From Shinella lacus (GTDB lineage: Bacteria; Pseudomonadota; Alphaproteobacteria; Rhizobiales; Rhizobiaceae): a stretch of 64,000 bases of DNA. Below the pieces are notes generated by a model that was not told where the DNA came from, did not search any database, and was given only the letters and a program-made list of their open reading frames with translations. Position 1 is the first letter of the stretch; each line of letters starts with the position of its first letter. This document shows, piece by piece, positions 14,466-25,384 of this stretch. Position numbers and translations under genes: made by a program. The DNA lies in the NCBI RefSeq assembly GCF_010994755.1, contig NZ_WHSB02000005.1:429117-493116 (forward strand), read 5' to 3'.

Positions 14466-15595
14466 GTGTTCCTTACGCGAAACTGCCGGCCTGGGCCGAA
14501 TATGGCCTGATCCCGCTCGTCAACCTCGCCGTCGCCTTCCTGATTTCCGGCCTCGTCGTGCTCATCGTCGGCGAGAGCCCGCTGGAAGCCGCCTATCACA
14601 TGATCAACGGCGCCTTCGGACGCGGCGAATATATCGGCTTCACGCTCTACTACACGACGACCTTCATCTTCACCGGCCTTGCGGTGGCGGTCGCGTTCCA
14701 TTGCGGCCTGTTCAACATCGGCGGCGAAGGCCAGGCCTATATCGGCGGCATCGGCGTGGCGCTTGCCTGTCTCTCCTTCGACCGCGTGCTGCCCTGGTAT
14801 CTCCTCTTCCCGATCGCCATTCTCGGCGCAGCGCTCTTCGGCGCGCTTTGGGCGATGATCCCCGGCTGGCTGCAGGCCAAGCGCGGCAGCCATATCGTCA
14901 TCACGACGATCATGTTCAACTTCATCGCCGCCAGCCTGATGAACTACCTGCTCAACCGGGTGTTCAAGCCGCTCGGCTCCATGTCGCTCGAAACCCGCAC
15001 CTTCGAGGCGGGCGGCCAGCTGCCGAAACTCGACTGGCTGATGTCGATCTTCGGCCTTTCCGTCGGCTCCGCACCGTTCAACATTTCCTTCCTGCTGGCG
15101 CTGGTTGCCGCCTTCGGCGTCTGGGTGCTGATCTGGCGCACGCGGCTCGGCTACGAGATGCGCACGATGGGCCATAGTCCCGCGGCCGCGCGCTACGCCG
15201 GTATCAAGGAAGCCCGCATCATCGTCATCGCCATGATGATCTCCGGCGGGCTTGCCGGCATGATGGCGCTCAACCCGATCATGGGCGAGCAGTTCCGCAT
15301 GCAGCTCGATTTCGTGCAGGGTGCCGGCTTCGTCGGCATTGCGGTGGCGCTGATGGGGCGCTCGCATCCCGCGGGCATCATTCCGGCAGCACTGCTCTTC
15401 GGCATGCTCTACCAGGGCGGGGCGGAAATCTCCTTCGAGATGCCCTCCATTTCGCGCGACATGATCGTCATCATCCAGGGCCTCGTCATCCTGTTTGCCG
15501 GCGCGCTGGAGCACATGTTCCGCCCGACCATCACGCGGGTCGTGCTGGCGCTTTCGCCGAAAACCCGCGACGTCGCCGCCACCAAGGGAGCCTGA
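14462..15595 (+). CDS. nucleoside ABC transporter permease 1
   Basis: The 377-residue inner-membrane protein has about nine hydrophobic segments and belongs to the BPD_transp_2 permease family. The string FNIGGEGQAYIGGIG near residue 82 is typical of the BMP-linked branch, as is GYEMRTMGHSPAAARYAGI, which would contact the ATPase. It starts on the upstream stop (ATGA) and is followed after five bases by the second permease, with which it should form the heterodimeric channel. Confidence 0.92.
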   Translation: MSVPYAKLPAWAEYGLIPLVNLAVAFLISGLVVLIVGESPLEAAYHMINGAFGRGEYIGFTLYYTTTFIFTGLAVAVAFHCGLFNIGGEGQAYIGGIGVALACLSFDRVLPWYLLFPIAILGAALFGALWAMIPGWLQAKRGSHIVITTIMFNFIAASLMNYLLNRVFKPLGSMSLETRTFEAGGQLPKLDWLMSIFGLSVGSAPFNISFLLALVAAFGVWVLIWRTRLGYEMRTMGHSPAAARYAGIKEARIIVIAMMISGGLAGMMALNPIMGEQFRMQLDFVQGAGFVGIAVALMGRSHPAGIIPAALLFGMLYQGGAEISFEMPSISRDMIVIIQGLVILFAGALEHMFRPTITRVVLALSPKTRDVAATKGA

Positions 15596-15600
15596 GCGCC

Positions 15601-16572
<972 letters not shown>

Positions 16573-16575
16573 AAC

Positions 16576-16968
16576 ATGTCCCACGACCTCTTCGAGGCGG
16601 CGCGCGCGGCGATGGCCTTCGCGCATGCGCCCTATTCCAAATTCCCCGTCGGCGCGGCCATCCGCGCCGAGGACGGCAAGATCTATGCCGGCGCCAATAT
16701 CGAGAACCTGTCCTTCCCCCAGGGCTGGTGCGCCGAGCCGACCGCGATCAGCCAGATGATCATGGCCGGCAACAAGAAGATCGTCGAAATGGCGGTCATT
16801 GCGGAAAAACTGCCGCTCTGCCCGCCCTGCGGCGGCTGCCGCCAGAAGATCGCGGAATTCGCGACAGCGAAAACGCCGATCTATCTGTGCGACGAGACCG
16901 GCGTGAAGAAGACCATGACCATGGAAGAGCTCCTGCCGCATGGTTTTGCCACGAACGTGATCGGATGA
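16576..16968 (+). CDS. cdd: cytidine deaminase
   Basis: The enzyme converts cytidine and deoxycytidine to uridine and deoxyuridine. The 130-residue length and zinc site (CAEPTAI, then CPPCGGCRQKI) place it in the tetrameric three-cysteine class rather than the dimeric E. coli type. The N-terminal APYSKFPVGAAI forms the substrate pocket. Its stop overlaps the start of the phosphorylase gene (ATGA). Confidence 0.95.
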   Translation: MSHDLFEAARAAMAFAHAPYSKFPVGAAIRAEDGKIYAGANIENLSFPQGWCAEPTAISQMIMAGNKKIVEMAVIAEKLPLCPPCGGCRQKIAEFATAKTPIYLCDETGVKKTMTMEELLPHGFATNVIG

Positions 16969-17777
16969 GCGCGCACACGACAGAACTGCTGCGCGCCCGC
17001 CTCGGCGGCGTGCTGCCGCGTTATGGCATCGTGCTCGGCTCGGGGCTCGGCTCTCTGGTGGAAGCGGTGGCAAACCCGCTGCACATTCCCTATTCGGACC
17101 TGCCCAGCTTCCCGGTCAGCTCTGTCTCCGGCCATGCCGGCGAGATGGTCATCGGCTATCTCGGCGAGGTCCCGGTCATCATGCTTTCCGGCCGCGTGCA
17201 CTATTATGAACGCGGCGATGCCAATGCCATGCGCACGCCCATCGAAGTGCTGAAAGGGCTTGGCGTCACCTCGCTGATCCTCACCAATTCGGCGGGCTCG
17301 CTGCGTGAAGACATGCCGCCCGGCTCGGTGATGCGGATTTCCGACCACATCAATTTTTCGGGCAGCAATCCGCTGATCGGCATCGAGAGCGACGACCGTT
17401 TCGTCGGCATGACCAATGCCTATGATGCCGGGCTTGCCGCCCGCATGGAAGCGGCGGCGCAGAAACTCGGCATCCCGTTGTCGAGCGGCGTCTATATGTG
17501 GTTCTCAGGCCCGAATTTCGAAACGCCGGCGGAAATCCGCATGGCCCGGGTTTTCGGCGCCGACGCCGTCGGCATGTCGACCGTGCCGGAAGTGCTGATC
17601 GCGCGCCATCTCGGCCTCAATGTCGCCGCCGCCTCGGTCATCACCAATTTCGGCGCCGGCATGACGGGCGGCGAACTCAGCCATCACGAAACCAAGGACA
17701 TGGCCCCGATCGGCGGAAAGCGGCTTGCCGCTATCCTTGCGGAAATGATCGCGGGCGGAGGCAATGAAAATGCATGA
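16965..17777 (+). CDS. punA: purine-nucleoside phosphorylase
   Basis: The 270-residue enzyme cleaves purine nucleosides with phosphate to base and (deoxy)ribose-1-phosphate. It belongs to the trimeric PNP class: GIVLGSGLGSLVEAV (phosphate loop), MLSGRVHYYE, GPNFETPAEIRM and VGMSTVPEVLIARH. The start codon overlaps the cdd stop. Names punA and xapA are both used for this class; the sequence does not tell whether xanthosine is a preferred substrate. Confidence 0.93.
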   Translation: MSAHTTELLRARLGGVLPRYGIVLGSGLGSLVEAVANPLHIPYSDLPSFPVSSVSGHAGEMVIGYLGEVPVIMLSGRVHYYERGDANAMRTPIEVLKGLGVTSLILTNSAGSLREDMPPGSVMRISDHINFSGSNPLIGIESDDRFVGMTNAYDAGLAARMEAAAQKLGIPLSSGVYMWFSGPNFETPAEIRMARVFGADAVGMSTVPEVLIARHLGLNVAAASVITNFGAGMTGGELSHHETKDMAPIGGKRLAAILAEMIAGGGNENA

Positions 17778-18543
17778 GGACGACACCAAGGCGATCGCGC
17801 GACAGGCGCTGTCCCTGCTCGACCTGACGGACCTCAACGACGACAGCAATGCGGCGGCCATCGAGAAGCTCTGCGCCCAGGCGCAGACACCCTTCGGCAA
17901 CACGGCCGCCATCTGCATCTGGCCGCGTTTCGTGGCTCAGGCCCGCGGCATTCTCGGCAAAGGCCATGCGGTGAAGATCGCGACCGTGGTCAACTTCCCC
18001 GCCGGAGACCTGGCGGTTGCCGAGGTGATCGCCGAGACGAAGCAGGCAATTGCCGACGGCGCCGACGAGATCGACCTCGTCATCCCCTATCGCGATTTCA
18101 TTATCGGCGACGAAGCGGCAGTGGTGGAGATGGTGGAAGCCGTGAAAGCGGCCTGCGCGCCGCCGATCGTTCTCAAGACAATCCTGGAAACCGGCGCGCT
18201 GAAAGACCCGGCGCTGATCCGCGAGGCCTCCGATCTCGCGATTGCCGCAGGCGCGGATTTTATCAAGACCTCGACCGGCAAGTTTGCCGTCAACGCCACC
18301 CTGCAAGCTGCCGAGATCATGCTGAATGCCATCAAGGCCAGCGGCAAGCCGGTCGGTTTCAAGCCGGCGGGCGGCGTGCGCATAGTCGCCGATGCCGGTG
18401 ACTATCTGGCACTTGCCGCCGCAATCCTCGGCGAAGGCTGGGCAACGCCCAAGACCTTCCGCTTCGGCGCGTCCGGCCTGCTCGGCGATATCCTGGCCAC
18501 GCTCGGCGGCCAGCCCGCGCCGGCCGCGCCCGCGAGCTACTGA
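17770..18543 (+). CDS. deoC: deoxyribose-phosphate aldolase
   Basis: DeoC splits 2-deoxyribose-5-phosphate to acetaldehyde and glyceraldehyde-3-phosphate. The 257-residue protein has the Schiff-base lysine in FIKTSTGKF, a second active-site lysine in KPVGFKPAGGVR, and DEIDLVIPY. ATG 17770 is eight bases after GGAGG; the ATG at 17764 is too close to it. The start lies within the end of the phosphorylase gene, which implies coupled translation. Confidence 0.95.
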   Translation: MHEDDTKAIARQALSLLDLTDLNDDSNAAAIEKLCAQAQTPFGNTAAICIWPRFVAQARGILGKGHAVKIATVVNFPAGDLAVAEVIAETKQAIADGADEIDLVIPYRDFIIGDEAAVVEMVEAVKAACAPPIVLKTILETGALKDPALIREASDLAIAAGADFIKTSTGKFAVNATLQAAEIMLNAIKASGKPVGFKPAGGVRIVADAGDYLALAAAILGEGWATPKTFRFGASGLLGDILATLGGQPAPAAPASY

Positions 18544-18545
18544 AG

Positions 18546-19859
18546 ATGCTCCCGCAGGAGACGATCCGTCGAAAGCGCAACGGCGAGCCCCTCGCCCCTG
18601 AAGACATCGCCCGCTTCATGGCCGGCGTGACGGATGGCAGCGTCTCCGAGGGACAGGTGGCGGCCTTCGCCATGGCCATCTGGTTCAACGGCATGGCGCG
18701 CGAGGAGACCGTGGCGCTGACGCTGGCCATGCGCGATTCGGGTGACGTGCTCGACTGGTCGGACATCGACCGGCCGATCGCCGACAAACATTCGACCGGC
18801 GGCGTCGGCGACAATGTCTCGCTGATGCTGGCTCCGATCGCCGCCGCCTGCGGGCTCGCCGTGCCGATGATCTCCGGCCGCGGCCTCGGCCATACCGGCG
18901 GCACGCTCGACAAGCTGGAATCGATCCCCGGCTACACGATCATGCCCTCCGCGGACCTCTTCCGCCGCACGGTGAAGGACGTCGGTTGCGCGATCATCGG
19001 CCAGACCGCCGACCTCGCGCCCGCCGACAAGCGCGTCTACGCGATCCGCGACGTCACCGCGACGGTCGATTCCGTGCCACTGATCACCGCCTCCATCCTT
19101 TCCAAGAAGCTGGCAGCAGGCCTGCAATCGCTGGTGCTCGACGTGAAGGTCGGCAACGGCGCCTTCATGGCGGACGCGGCGGAAGCCGAAACGCTCGCCC
19201 GCTCGCTGGTCGCGGTGGCGAATGGCGCAGGCGTCAAAACCTCCGCCCTCATCACCGACATGAACCAGCCGCTGGCGGACGCCGCCGGCAATACCGTCGA
19301 GATCGCCAATTGCATCGCCTTCCTGAAAGGCGAGAAGGCCGGCACGCGGCTGGAACGCAACGTGCTCGCCTTCGCCGCGGAAATGCTGGTGCTTTCCGGG
19401 GTGGAGCGGGACCCGGCTGCGGCCGAAAGGAAGGCCGCCCAGGCGCTCGCCAGCGGCGCGGCCGCAGAGATTTTCGGGCGCATGGTGCATGCGCTCGGCG
19501 GCCCCGCCGACCTGCTGGGGAAGCCCGCGACTTACCTTTCGACCGCCCCGGTCATCCGCCCGGTCCTGGCATCGGAAGCCGGCTATCTGGTTTCCTGCGA
19601 TACGCGCGGCGTGGGCATGGCGGTCATCGAGCTTGGTGGCGGGCGCAGCCGGCCGGACGACACGATCGACCACCGCGTCGGCTTCGATCGGCTGTTGCCG
19701 CTCGGCACGAAGGTGGAAAAAGGCGACGAGATTGGCCGCGTGCACGCCATGAATGAGACGGATGCCGCGCGCGGCGCCGAGCGGCTTGCCGGGCTTTACC
19801 GGATCGCGCCGCAAGCGCCTGCGGCGTCTCCCGATATTCTGACGCGCATCAGCGCGTGA
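18546..19859 (+). CDS. deoA: thymidine phosphorylase
   Basis: The 437-residue enzyme cleaves thymidine or deoxyuridine to base and deoxyribose-1-phosphate. It shows the nucleoside phosphorylase II signature: DKHSTGGVGDNVSLMLAPIA near residue 80, SGRGLGHTGGTLDKLESI, and DVKVGNGAFM. Length matches E. coli DeoA. It starts two bases after deoC and ends the transporter operon; its last 11 bases overlap the convergent protease gene. Confidence 0.95.
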   Translation: MLPQETIRRKRNGEPLAPEDIARFMAGVTDGSVSEGQVAAFAMAIWFNGMAREETVALTLAMRDSGDVLDWSDIDRPIADKHSTGGVGDNVSLMLAPIAAACGLAVPMISGRGLGHTGGTLDKLESIPGYTIMPSADLFRRTVKDVGCAIIGQTADLAPADKRVYAIRDVTATVDSVPLITASILSKKLAAGLQSLVLDVKVGNGAFMADAAEAETLARSLVAVANGAGVKTSALITDMNQPLADAAGNTVEIANCIAFLKGEKAGTRLERNVLAFAAEMLVLSGVERDPAAAERKAAQALASGAAAEIFGRMVHALGGPADLLGKPATYLSTAPVIRPVLASEAGYLVSCDTRGVGMAVIELGGGRSRPDDTIDHRVGFDRLLPLGTKVEKGDEIGRVHAMNETDAARGAERLAGLYRIAPQAPAASPDILTRISA

Positions 19860-20385
19860 GGTGCAGCCTGCCGTCTTCGACGCGGTAGGAGGACAGGCCC
19901 TTCAGGAAGCTCATGCCGATCAGCGTGCCGGAGAGCGCCTTGTCTTCCAGCACCATGGCGCCGATGTTTTCCATGCGCACCGGACCGATCTCGATCCGGT
20001 CGAGGCGGATATAGGCGGCGCGCGCCTTGCCGTTCGCGGTATCGACGGCATAGCGGAAATCGAGGTCGGACCGGGCGATGCCGATGCGCTGGGCCGTCGA
20101 GACGTTGATGGCGACCATGCTGGCGCCGGTATCGACCATGCCCTCTTCCTTGCGGCCGTTGATGGCGAAGAGGCCGGTGAAATGGCCGTTCGGATCCGCA
20201 TCGATCACCGCACTGCGATTGCCGGTATAACGCGCCGCACCCTGCCCCGTCTGCACGGCCGCCGTCTCGACCTTTGCGGCGGGTTTGTCGCCGGTTGATA
20301 CGAGATAGCGGGTCGCGACGTCGGGCACGAAGGCCGCGGTGACAATCACGGCACCGGTGACAAAAGCGAGGCTGCGGACGGACAT
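19849..20385 (-). CDS. retropepsin-like aspartic protease, membrane anchored
   Basis: The 178-residue protein has an N-terminal membrane anchor or signal (SVRSLAFVTGAVIVTAAFVP). It is followed by a clan AA domain with the catalytic motif MVDTGASMVAI near residue 92 and a C-terminal SGTLIGMSFLKGLSSYRVED. This is the TIGR02281-type single-domain aspartic protease of proteobacteria, which would act as a dimer in the periplasm. The ATG at 20385 with GGAG upstream is chosen over a longer frame running into the repeat at 20.5 kb. Substrates are unknown. Confidence 0.88.
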   Translation of the reverse strand: MSVRSLAFVTGAVIVTAAFVPDVATRYLVSTGDKPAAKVETAAVQTGQGAARYTGNRSAVIDADPNGHFTGLFAINGRKEEGMVDTGASMVAINVSTAQRIGIARSDLDFRYAVDTANGKARAAYIRLDRIEIGPVRMENIGAMVLEDKALSGTLIGMSFLKGLSSYRVEDGRLHLTR

Positions 20386-20536
20386 GGACGGGTCTCCGGA
20401 AGATCTGTCCCGAAATAACACGCATCCGGCTAACGGACGGCAAAAGGGGCGCCCGACGGCGCCCCTCTCCACGATCTTCGTTCGGCTTGGTAAATGGCAG
20501 GTTAAATGCCTTTGCAGCACCCTCGCCACCCCTCAA

Positions 20537-20620
20537 GTCATCCTCGGGCTTGACCCAAGGATCCACGTAGCGGGCGTACCATGGATGGTCGGGTCAAGCC
20601 CGACCATCACGGAGGAGAGG
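20537..20620 (-). repeat. two-hairpin intergenic repeat, copy 1
   Basis: The element consists of two GC-rich palindromes of about 22 bases, one around GATGGTCGGG...GACCCGACCATC and one around ATCCTCGGG...CCCGAGGAT, with a spacer of about 20 bases. Copy 1 is inverted with respect to the copies at 51.5 and 57.9 kb. It lies between upp and the protease gene. Confidence 0.85.
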
Positions 20621-20645
20621 GCAGAGGCTCTGTCCGGTCAGTCGC

Positions 20646-21275
20646 TCACTTCGTGCCGTACATGCGGTCGCCCGCATCGCCGAGGCCGGGCACGATGTAG
20701 CCCTTCTCGTTGAGCTGGCGGTCGATGGAGGCCGTGTAGACCGGCACGTCCGGATGGTGCGCGCGAAAACTCTTGATGCCTTCGGGGGCGGCCAGCAGGC
20801 AGAGGAAGCGGATGTTCGTTGCGCCGCGGCTCTTCAGCGTGTCGATGGCGGCGATGGCCGAATTGCCGGTCGCCAGCATCGGATCAACCACGATGACGAG
20901 GCGTTCGTCGATGCTGTCGGGCGCCTTGAAGAAATATTCGACCGCTTCCAGCGTCTCGTGGTCGCGATAGACGCCGATATGGGAGACGCGGGCCGAGGGC
21001 ACCAGCTCCAGCATACCTTCCAGCAGACCGTTGCCGGCGCGCAGGATGGAGGCGAAGACGAGCTTCTTGCCTTCCAGAACCGGTGCGTCGATCACCTCCA
21101 ACGGCGTCTCGATACGCTGGGTGGTCAGTTCCAGGTCGCGCGTGACTTCGTAGCAGAGCAGCGTGGAGATCTCGCGCAGCAGGCGACGGAAGCTGCCGGT
21201 CGAGGTTTCCTTCTTGCGCATGATGGTCAGCTTGTGCTGCACGAGCGGGTGATCGATGACTGTGACGCCGTCCAT
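20646..21275 (-). CDS. upp: uracil phosphoribosyltransferase
   Basis: Upp makes UMP from uracil and PRPP. The 209-residue protein has [14 protein letters not shown], the PRPP loop [12 protein letters not shown] and the uracil-binding end [24 protein letters not shown] stands six bases before the ATG. It lies downstream of add on the same strand, 105 bases away, and takes up the base released by the phosphorylases. Confidence 0.95.
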   Translation of the reverse strand: MDGVTVIDHPLVQHKLTIMRKKETSTGSFRRLLREISTLLCYEVTRDLELTTQRIETPLEVIDAPVLEGKKLVFASILRAGNGLLEGMLELVPSARVSHIGVYRDHETLEAVEYFFKAPDSIDERLVIVVDPMLATGNSAIAAIDTLKSRGATNIRFLCLLAAPEGIKSFRAHHPDVPVYTASIDRQLNEKGYIVPGLGDAGDRMYGTK

Positions 21276-21380
21276 GGCCAACCTTCCCAAATTGAGTAAA
21301 CGCCTCTTTTTCCACGGAACGGCGGAGGGCCGCAAGAGAAGAGAGCCGGCCGCGGGCAACATCCCCAGCCGGAACAGGCC

Positions 21381-22349
21381 TCAAAGCTTCGCCAACAGCC
21401 ACTGCCGCGTCGGCTCGTCCACAAAGGCCGCCTCGATGCCGGTACGCGTCATGCCGAGGATTTCCGCCTCGCTGAAGCCCATGATCGTCGCGGCGACCTC
21501 GTATTCGCGGGCAAGCGATGTGTGGAAGAAAGGCGGATCGTCGGAATTGAGCGTGACGCGCACGCCGGCCTCGTGAAGTGCCCGCAGCGGGTGGCTCTCG
21601 AAATCCGGAAAGACATTCAGCGCGACATTCGAGCCCGGGCAGACTTCCAGCACGACGCCCTCGTCCGCCAGCCGCTTGACCAGATCCGCATCCTCGATGG
21701 CGCGCACGCCGTGGCTGATGCGGGCGGGGCGAATGTGATCGAGCGCGTCGCGTACGCTGAAGGCACCGGAGAGTTCACCGGCGTGGATGGTGATGCCGAG
21801 GCCGGCGTCGCGGGCGATATCGAAGGCATGGGTGAAATCGGCGACGCGGTGCATGCGCTCCTCGCCGGCCAGATTGAAGCCGGTAATCAGTGGATGCGGC
21901 CGGCGCGCGGCATATTCGGCCGCCTTCACCACCCGTTCCGGCCCGAAATGGCGGATACCGACGATCAGGAGGCGCGTCTCGATGCCGGTCTTCGCCTTGG
22001 CGCGCTCGGCGCCCTCGGCAAGGCCGCGCACATAGGCGTCGGCGCCGATGCCGACGGCGTCGCCCTGGTCGGGCGAGACGATCAGCTCGCTGTAGATGGC
22101 GCCCGCTTCGGCGATTTCGGTGAGGTAGGTTTCGGCGAGCAGCGCATAATCCTCCTCGTCGCGAAACAGGTTGGCGGTCGCATCATAGCTTTGTACGAAG
22201 CTGGTGAAATCCTGCCAGGCATATTCGCCATTGCGGATGAAGGCGGAGGTGTCGACGCCGTAGCGTTCGGCCTGGGCAAGCGCCAGGGCCGGCGGGGTGG
22301 CGCCTTCGATATGGCAGTGCAGCTCCGCCTTGGGCATGGTCTTCGTCAC
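21381..22349 (-). CDS. add: adenosine deaminase
   Basis: The enzyme deaminates adenosine and deoxyadenosine to (deoxy)inosine. The 322-residue protein has the zinc ligands HCHIEG at residues 11-13, GITIHAGE near 197, and LNSDDPPFF near 277. SHGVRAIED matches the catalytic His region. Its start overlaps the deoB stop (ATGA). It supplies inosine to the purine nucleoside phosphorylase encoded nearby. Confidence 0.93.
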   Translation of the reverse strand: MTKTMPKAELHCHIEGATPPALALAQAERYGVDTSAFIRNGEYAWQDFTSFVQSYDATANLFRDEEDYALLAETYLTEIAEAGAIYSELIVSPDQGDAVGIGADAYVRGLAEGAERAKAKTGIETRLLIVGIRHFGPERVVKAAEYAARRPHPLITGFNLAGEERMHRVADFTHAFDIARDAGLGITIHAGELSGAFSVRDALDHIRPARISHGVRAIEDADLVKRLADEGVVLEVCPGSNVALNVFPDFESHPLRALHEAGVRVTLNSDDPPFFHTSLAREYEVAATIMGFSEAEILGMTRTGIEAAFVDEPTRQWLLAKL

Positions 22350-23575
22350 AAAAAGCTCCTTCCGTGCGGACCCGGCGCAATGCCGAGGTGACGGGCAATA
22401 CTCTCGCCGATATCGGCGAAGGTCGCGCGGGTTTCAAGCAGGCGCGAGCGGATGCCCGGGCCGAAACTCATGATCGGCACGCGCTCGCGCGTATGATCCG
22501 TGCCGCGCCAGGTGGGGTCGCAGCCGTGGTCGGCCGTGAGGATGACGATGTCGCCGGGTTTCAGCTTGCGGTCGACCTCCGGCAGGCGCCGATCGAAGGC
22601 TTCCAGCGCCGCCGCATAACCGGCGACGTCGCGGCGGTGGCCGTAGAGCATGTCGAAATCGACGAAATTGGTGAAGACGAGGTCGCCGTCCTCCGCCTCG
22701 TCCATCACGCCGAGCGTGGCGTCGAGCAGGGCCATGTTGCCGTTCGCCTTGGTGAGCTTGCCGATGCCCTGGTGGGCGAAGATATCACCGATCTTGCCGA
22801 CGGCGCGCACCGTGCGGCCGGCCTCGCTCAGCCGGTCGAGCAGCGTCGGCTCCGGCGGCAGGACGGAATAGTCGCGGCGGTTGCCGGTACGCTCGAAGGT
22901 CTCCGGCGTTTCGCCGACGAAGGGCCGCGCGATGACCCGACCGATCCGCCCGCCCGGCCGCTCGTCGAGGACTTTTCGCACGGTCTCGCAGAAAGCCAAC
23001 AGACGGTCGAGGCCGAAATAGCGCTCGTGGGCAGCGACCTGGAAAACGGAGTCGGAGGAGGTGTAGCAGATCGGCCGGCCGGTGCTGGCGTGCTCCCAGC
23101 CGTGGCGGGCAATGATATCCGTGCCCGAGGCGTGGCAATTGCCGAGAATGCCCGGCACATCGCCTGCCGCGCAGATGGCTTTCACCAACTCGGGCTCGAA
23201 AGCATCGCCTTCGGCCGGAAAGTAGCCCCAGTCGAAGATGACGGGCGTGCCGGCGATCTCCCAATGGCCCGACGGCGTGTCCTTGCCGTTCGAAACCTCG
23301 CTTGCCGCGCCATGGAGGCCGAAGACGCGCGGCGGCACGTCCATGCCCGGCGGAAAACGGCCCGTTGCGGCACGGGCGGCATGCAGCAGGCCGAGCGCCG
23401 ACATGTTGGGAAGCTTCAGCGGCCCCTGCCGCAGCCCCGGCCGGTCAGCAACGCCCGCCGCGCAGAATTCGGCGATATGGCCGAGCGTATCGGCACCGAG
23501 ATCGCCGAAAGCCGCCGCATCTGGGCCGCCGCCGATGCCGAAGGAATCGAGAACGAAGAGGAAGGCTCGCGCCAT
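22346..23575 (-). CDS. deoB: phosphopentomutase
   Basis: DeoB converts (deoxy)ribose-1-phosphate to the 5-phosphate, the link between phosphorolysis and DeoC. The 409-residue protein has an alkaline-phosphatase-type metal site: [17 protein letters not shown] at the N-terminus and [18 protein letters not shown] near residue 333. Length matches the bacterial enzyme. It is the first gene of the deoB-add group. Confidence 0.95.
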   Translation of the reverse strand: MARAFLFVLDSFGIGGGPDAAAFGDLGADTLGHIAEFCAAGVADRPGLRQGPLKLPNMSALGLLHAARAATGRFPPGMDVPPRVFGLHGAASEVSNGKDTPSGHWEIAGTPVIFDWGYFPAEGDAFEPELVKAICAAGDVPGILGNCHASGTDIIARHGWEHASTGRPICYTSSDSVFQVAAHERYFGLDRLLAFCETVRKVLDERPGGRIGRVIARPFVGETPETFERTGNRRDYSVLPPEPTLLDRLSEAGRTVRAVGKIGDIFAHQGIGKLTKANGNMALLDATLGVMDEAEDGDLVFTNFVDFDMLYGHRRDVAGYAAALEAFDRRLPEVDRKLKPGDIVILTADHGCDPTWRGTDHTRERVPIMSFGPGIRSRLLETRATFADIGESIARHLGIAPGPHGRSFL

Positions 23576-23687
23576 GGAATCACCTGTCGTCGGTCCGTGT
23601 CCGCCTTCTGAAGAGCGGATGAACTGACTGACATGACACGGGCGTCATGGACGGTTCAAGCGAAATCGGCAGGGCGCGCGGCCGCGC

Positions 23688-24254
23688 TCAGCAGTCGGGG
23701 CAGCTGATCGAAGAGCCCTGGCGCAGGCCGAAATAGCTCGTCTTGCTGAGCGTGATATTGTTAAGCTTTGCGGAGAGGTTCGGTGCCATGAGGAGGATCT
23801 TGTGCGGTACGCCCAGTTCGGTGCGCACGAAGAATAGGCTCTTGGCGCCTTCTATATGGCTCGGCAGGACCACGGCGGTGCCCTTGACATAGGGTTGCCC
23901 TTTGCTCTGGTCCCGCGACCAGGCGACCGTTGCCTTGCCATCCGCATCAATGGTGACGCCGGTGATCTTCAGGGTGTAACCGGTGGCCTGCGGGAAGGGC
24001 GCGATCACGCTTGCAGTTACGTCCTTCATCGTGTCCAACACCGCGGCATTGGTCGAACCGTTCTGTGTCACCAGGTCGGAAACGGTGCTGGCCGCGCGAC
24101 TGACCTTGCGCGACAGGGTGAAACCGACGGTGATTTCGAAAGCGCTGACATAGGCCATGATCATCAGCGGGGCGACGATCGCGAATTCGATGGCTCCGAC
24201 ACCACGCCGATCCTCGACGAAACGACGCAGCCTGAGGAGGATGCCGCGCTTCAT
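23688..24254 (-). CDS. TadE/TadG-like pseudopilin
   Basis: The 188-residue protein has a short basic leader (FVEDRRGVGAIEFAIVAPLM) with the TadE-type sequence GxxAIEFA followed by one membrane helix, and a periplasmic domain ending in a cysteine pair SCPDC. Such minor pilins are processed and act in Flp pilus assembly. Its start overlaps the stop of the next TadE-like gene (ATGA), and both lie beside the cpa cluster. Confidence 0.85.
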   Translation of the reverse strand: MKRGILLRLRRFVEDRRGVGAIEFAIVAPLMIMAYVSAFEITVGFTLSRKVSRAASTVSDLVTQNGSTNAAVLDTMKDVTASVIAPFPQATGYTLKITGVTIDADGKATVAWSRDQSKGQPYVKGTAVVLPSHIEGAKSLFFVRTELGVPHKILLMAPNLSAKLNNITLSKTSYFGLRQGSSISCPDC

Positions 24255-24838
24255 GGGTAGTCCTCATTCTGCACAACGGCTGTCGCGATCATCAGGTAGT
24301 TCTGGCGAGTGCCATCAGCCCCGCGAAAATTTGAGACATAGGGGCGGATGACGTCCGTCACTATATCCCAGCGATAATAAGCGCGTATCAAGTTGATGGA
24401 GCGCTTGCCGCCTGGCAAAAACTTGTTGGCCGCATTGAGCTCTGCGATCGTCTTCGGGACGGTTTTCGGAATGTCCGAATAGGTTGCGAAACTTTGCACC
24501 TGAATGAACAGTTTGTCCGCTTTTTTGAGCTCGCCGGCCGAGCAGGGCATCAGGATCGAGATTTCGGCGCAGAAGGTCTTGCGGAAGTCCTCCTCGCTCA
24601 TGGTTGAACGGATTTCGCCGGTCCTGATCTTGCGCGCCATCGTGTCAGTGGCGCCGGCGAGGAGCTGCTCTGCGGAAAAGGCGATGAAGGTCTCGAGCGA
24701 GGCGAAGACGATCATGAAGAACGGAAGGCTGAGAATTGCTATTTCCATTGCCGTCGCGCCATCGCGACCGGCAAGGAAACGGCCGAACAGACCCTTCATC
24801 GGCCTCCGGCGGGTGGTTGCATCATGATCGAGCGACAT
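24251..24838 (-). CDS. TadE-like pseudopilin
   Basis: This protein of about 195 residues has the leader GLFGRFLAGRDGATAMEIAI followed by a membrane helix (LSLPFFMIVFASLETFIAF), as in TadE-like minor pilins, and a periplasmic part with two cysteines (TFCAEISILMPC). ATG 24838 is preferred over a GTG at 24865 because GGGAACGGA precedes it. It is coupled to the pseudopilin downstream by an ATGA overlap and probably works with it in the Tad machine. Confidence 0.83.
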   Translation of the reverse strand: MSLDHDATTRRRPMKGLFGRFLAGRDGATAMEIAILSLPFFMIVFASLETFIAFSAEQLLAGATDTMARKIRTGEIRSTMSEEDFRKTFCAEISILMPCSAGELKKADKLFIQVQSFATYSDIPKTVPKTIAELNAANKFLPGGKRSINLIRAYYRWDIVTDVIRPYVSNFRGADGTRQNYLMIATAVVQNEDYP

Positions 24839-24961
24839 CGCGATCCGTTCCCAGATATTGGACACGGCGAGATTAGGTGACAGACCGTTTATATTTCGTG
24901 TGTGTGGAGCCGAAGAATTGAACGGTTTCCCGCATTTGGACGCCCGAAACGGGACGCGCCG

Positions 24962-25384
24962 TCAGCCGCCCGAATTGGTCCTGGCGACATGCTCCTCACA
25001 ATTTGGCGTGCAGGAGAGAACGGAGCGGTCGGTCTGGCGGAAGACGCGCACCGTATTGCCTTCGTCGATCGAGACGAGGATGCGCTCGTCGACGATGGCA
25101 TTGCCGTCCGCATCAAGCAGGACGAGGTTAGTGGTTCCGAAGTTGCGGCCGGTGAGCACGATCGTCTGCGCATCCGCCACCGTGGCGTCGGCGACGTCAG
25201 CGTTGCCGATGATCACCTTGCTGACCGGGCGGTCGAGCTTGAGCACGCGAGCATGATCCATGTAGACGCGCATCAGCGGCTCTTCGGCAAACGCGGAAGA
25301 AGCGACCGTCGACATGATAACAATTGCGGCTGTCGCAAGCTTTGCGGCTGCTACGGCGAAGGTCCAGTCGCGTCCCATAAACAT
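24962..25384 (-). CDS. exported protein with CpaC-type N-terminal domain only
   Basis: The 140-residue protein has a signal peptide (about residues 1-33, ending SSAFA) and then a single pilus-formation N-terminal domain, the same domain that opens CpaC. Key strings are DHARVLKLDRPVSKVIIGN and TNLVLLDADGNAIVDERILV. There is no secretin domain. Such stand-alone copies occur in rhizobial Tad loci. It might cap or regulate the CpaC ring; that is inference. A Cys pair lies at the C-terminus (SCTPNC). Confidence 0.85.
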   Translation of the reverse strand: MFMGRDWTFAVAAAKLATAAIVIMSTVASSAFAEEPLMRVYMDHARVLKLDRPVSKVIIGNADVADATVADAQTIVLTGRNFGTTNLVLLDADGNAIVDERILVSIDEGNTVRVFRQTDRSVLSCTPNCEEHVARTNSGG

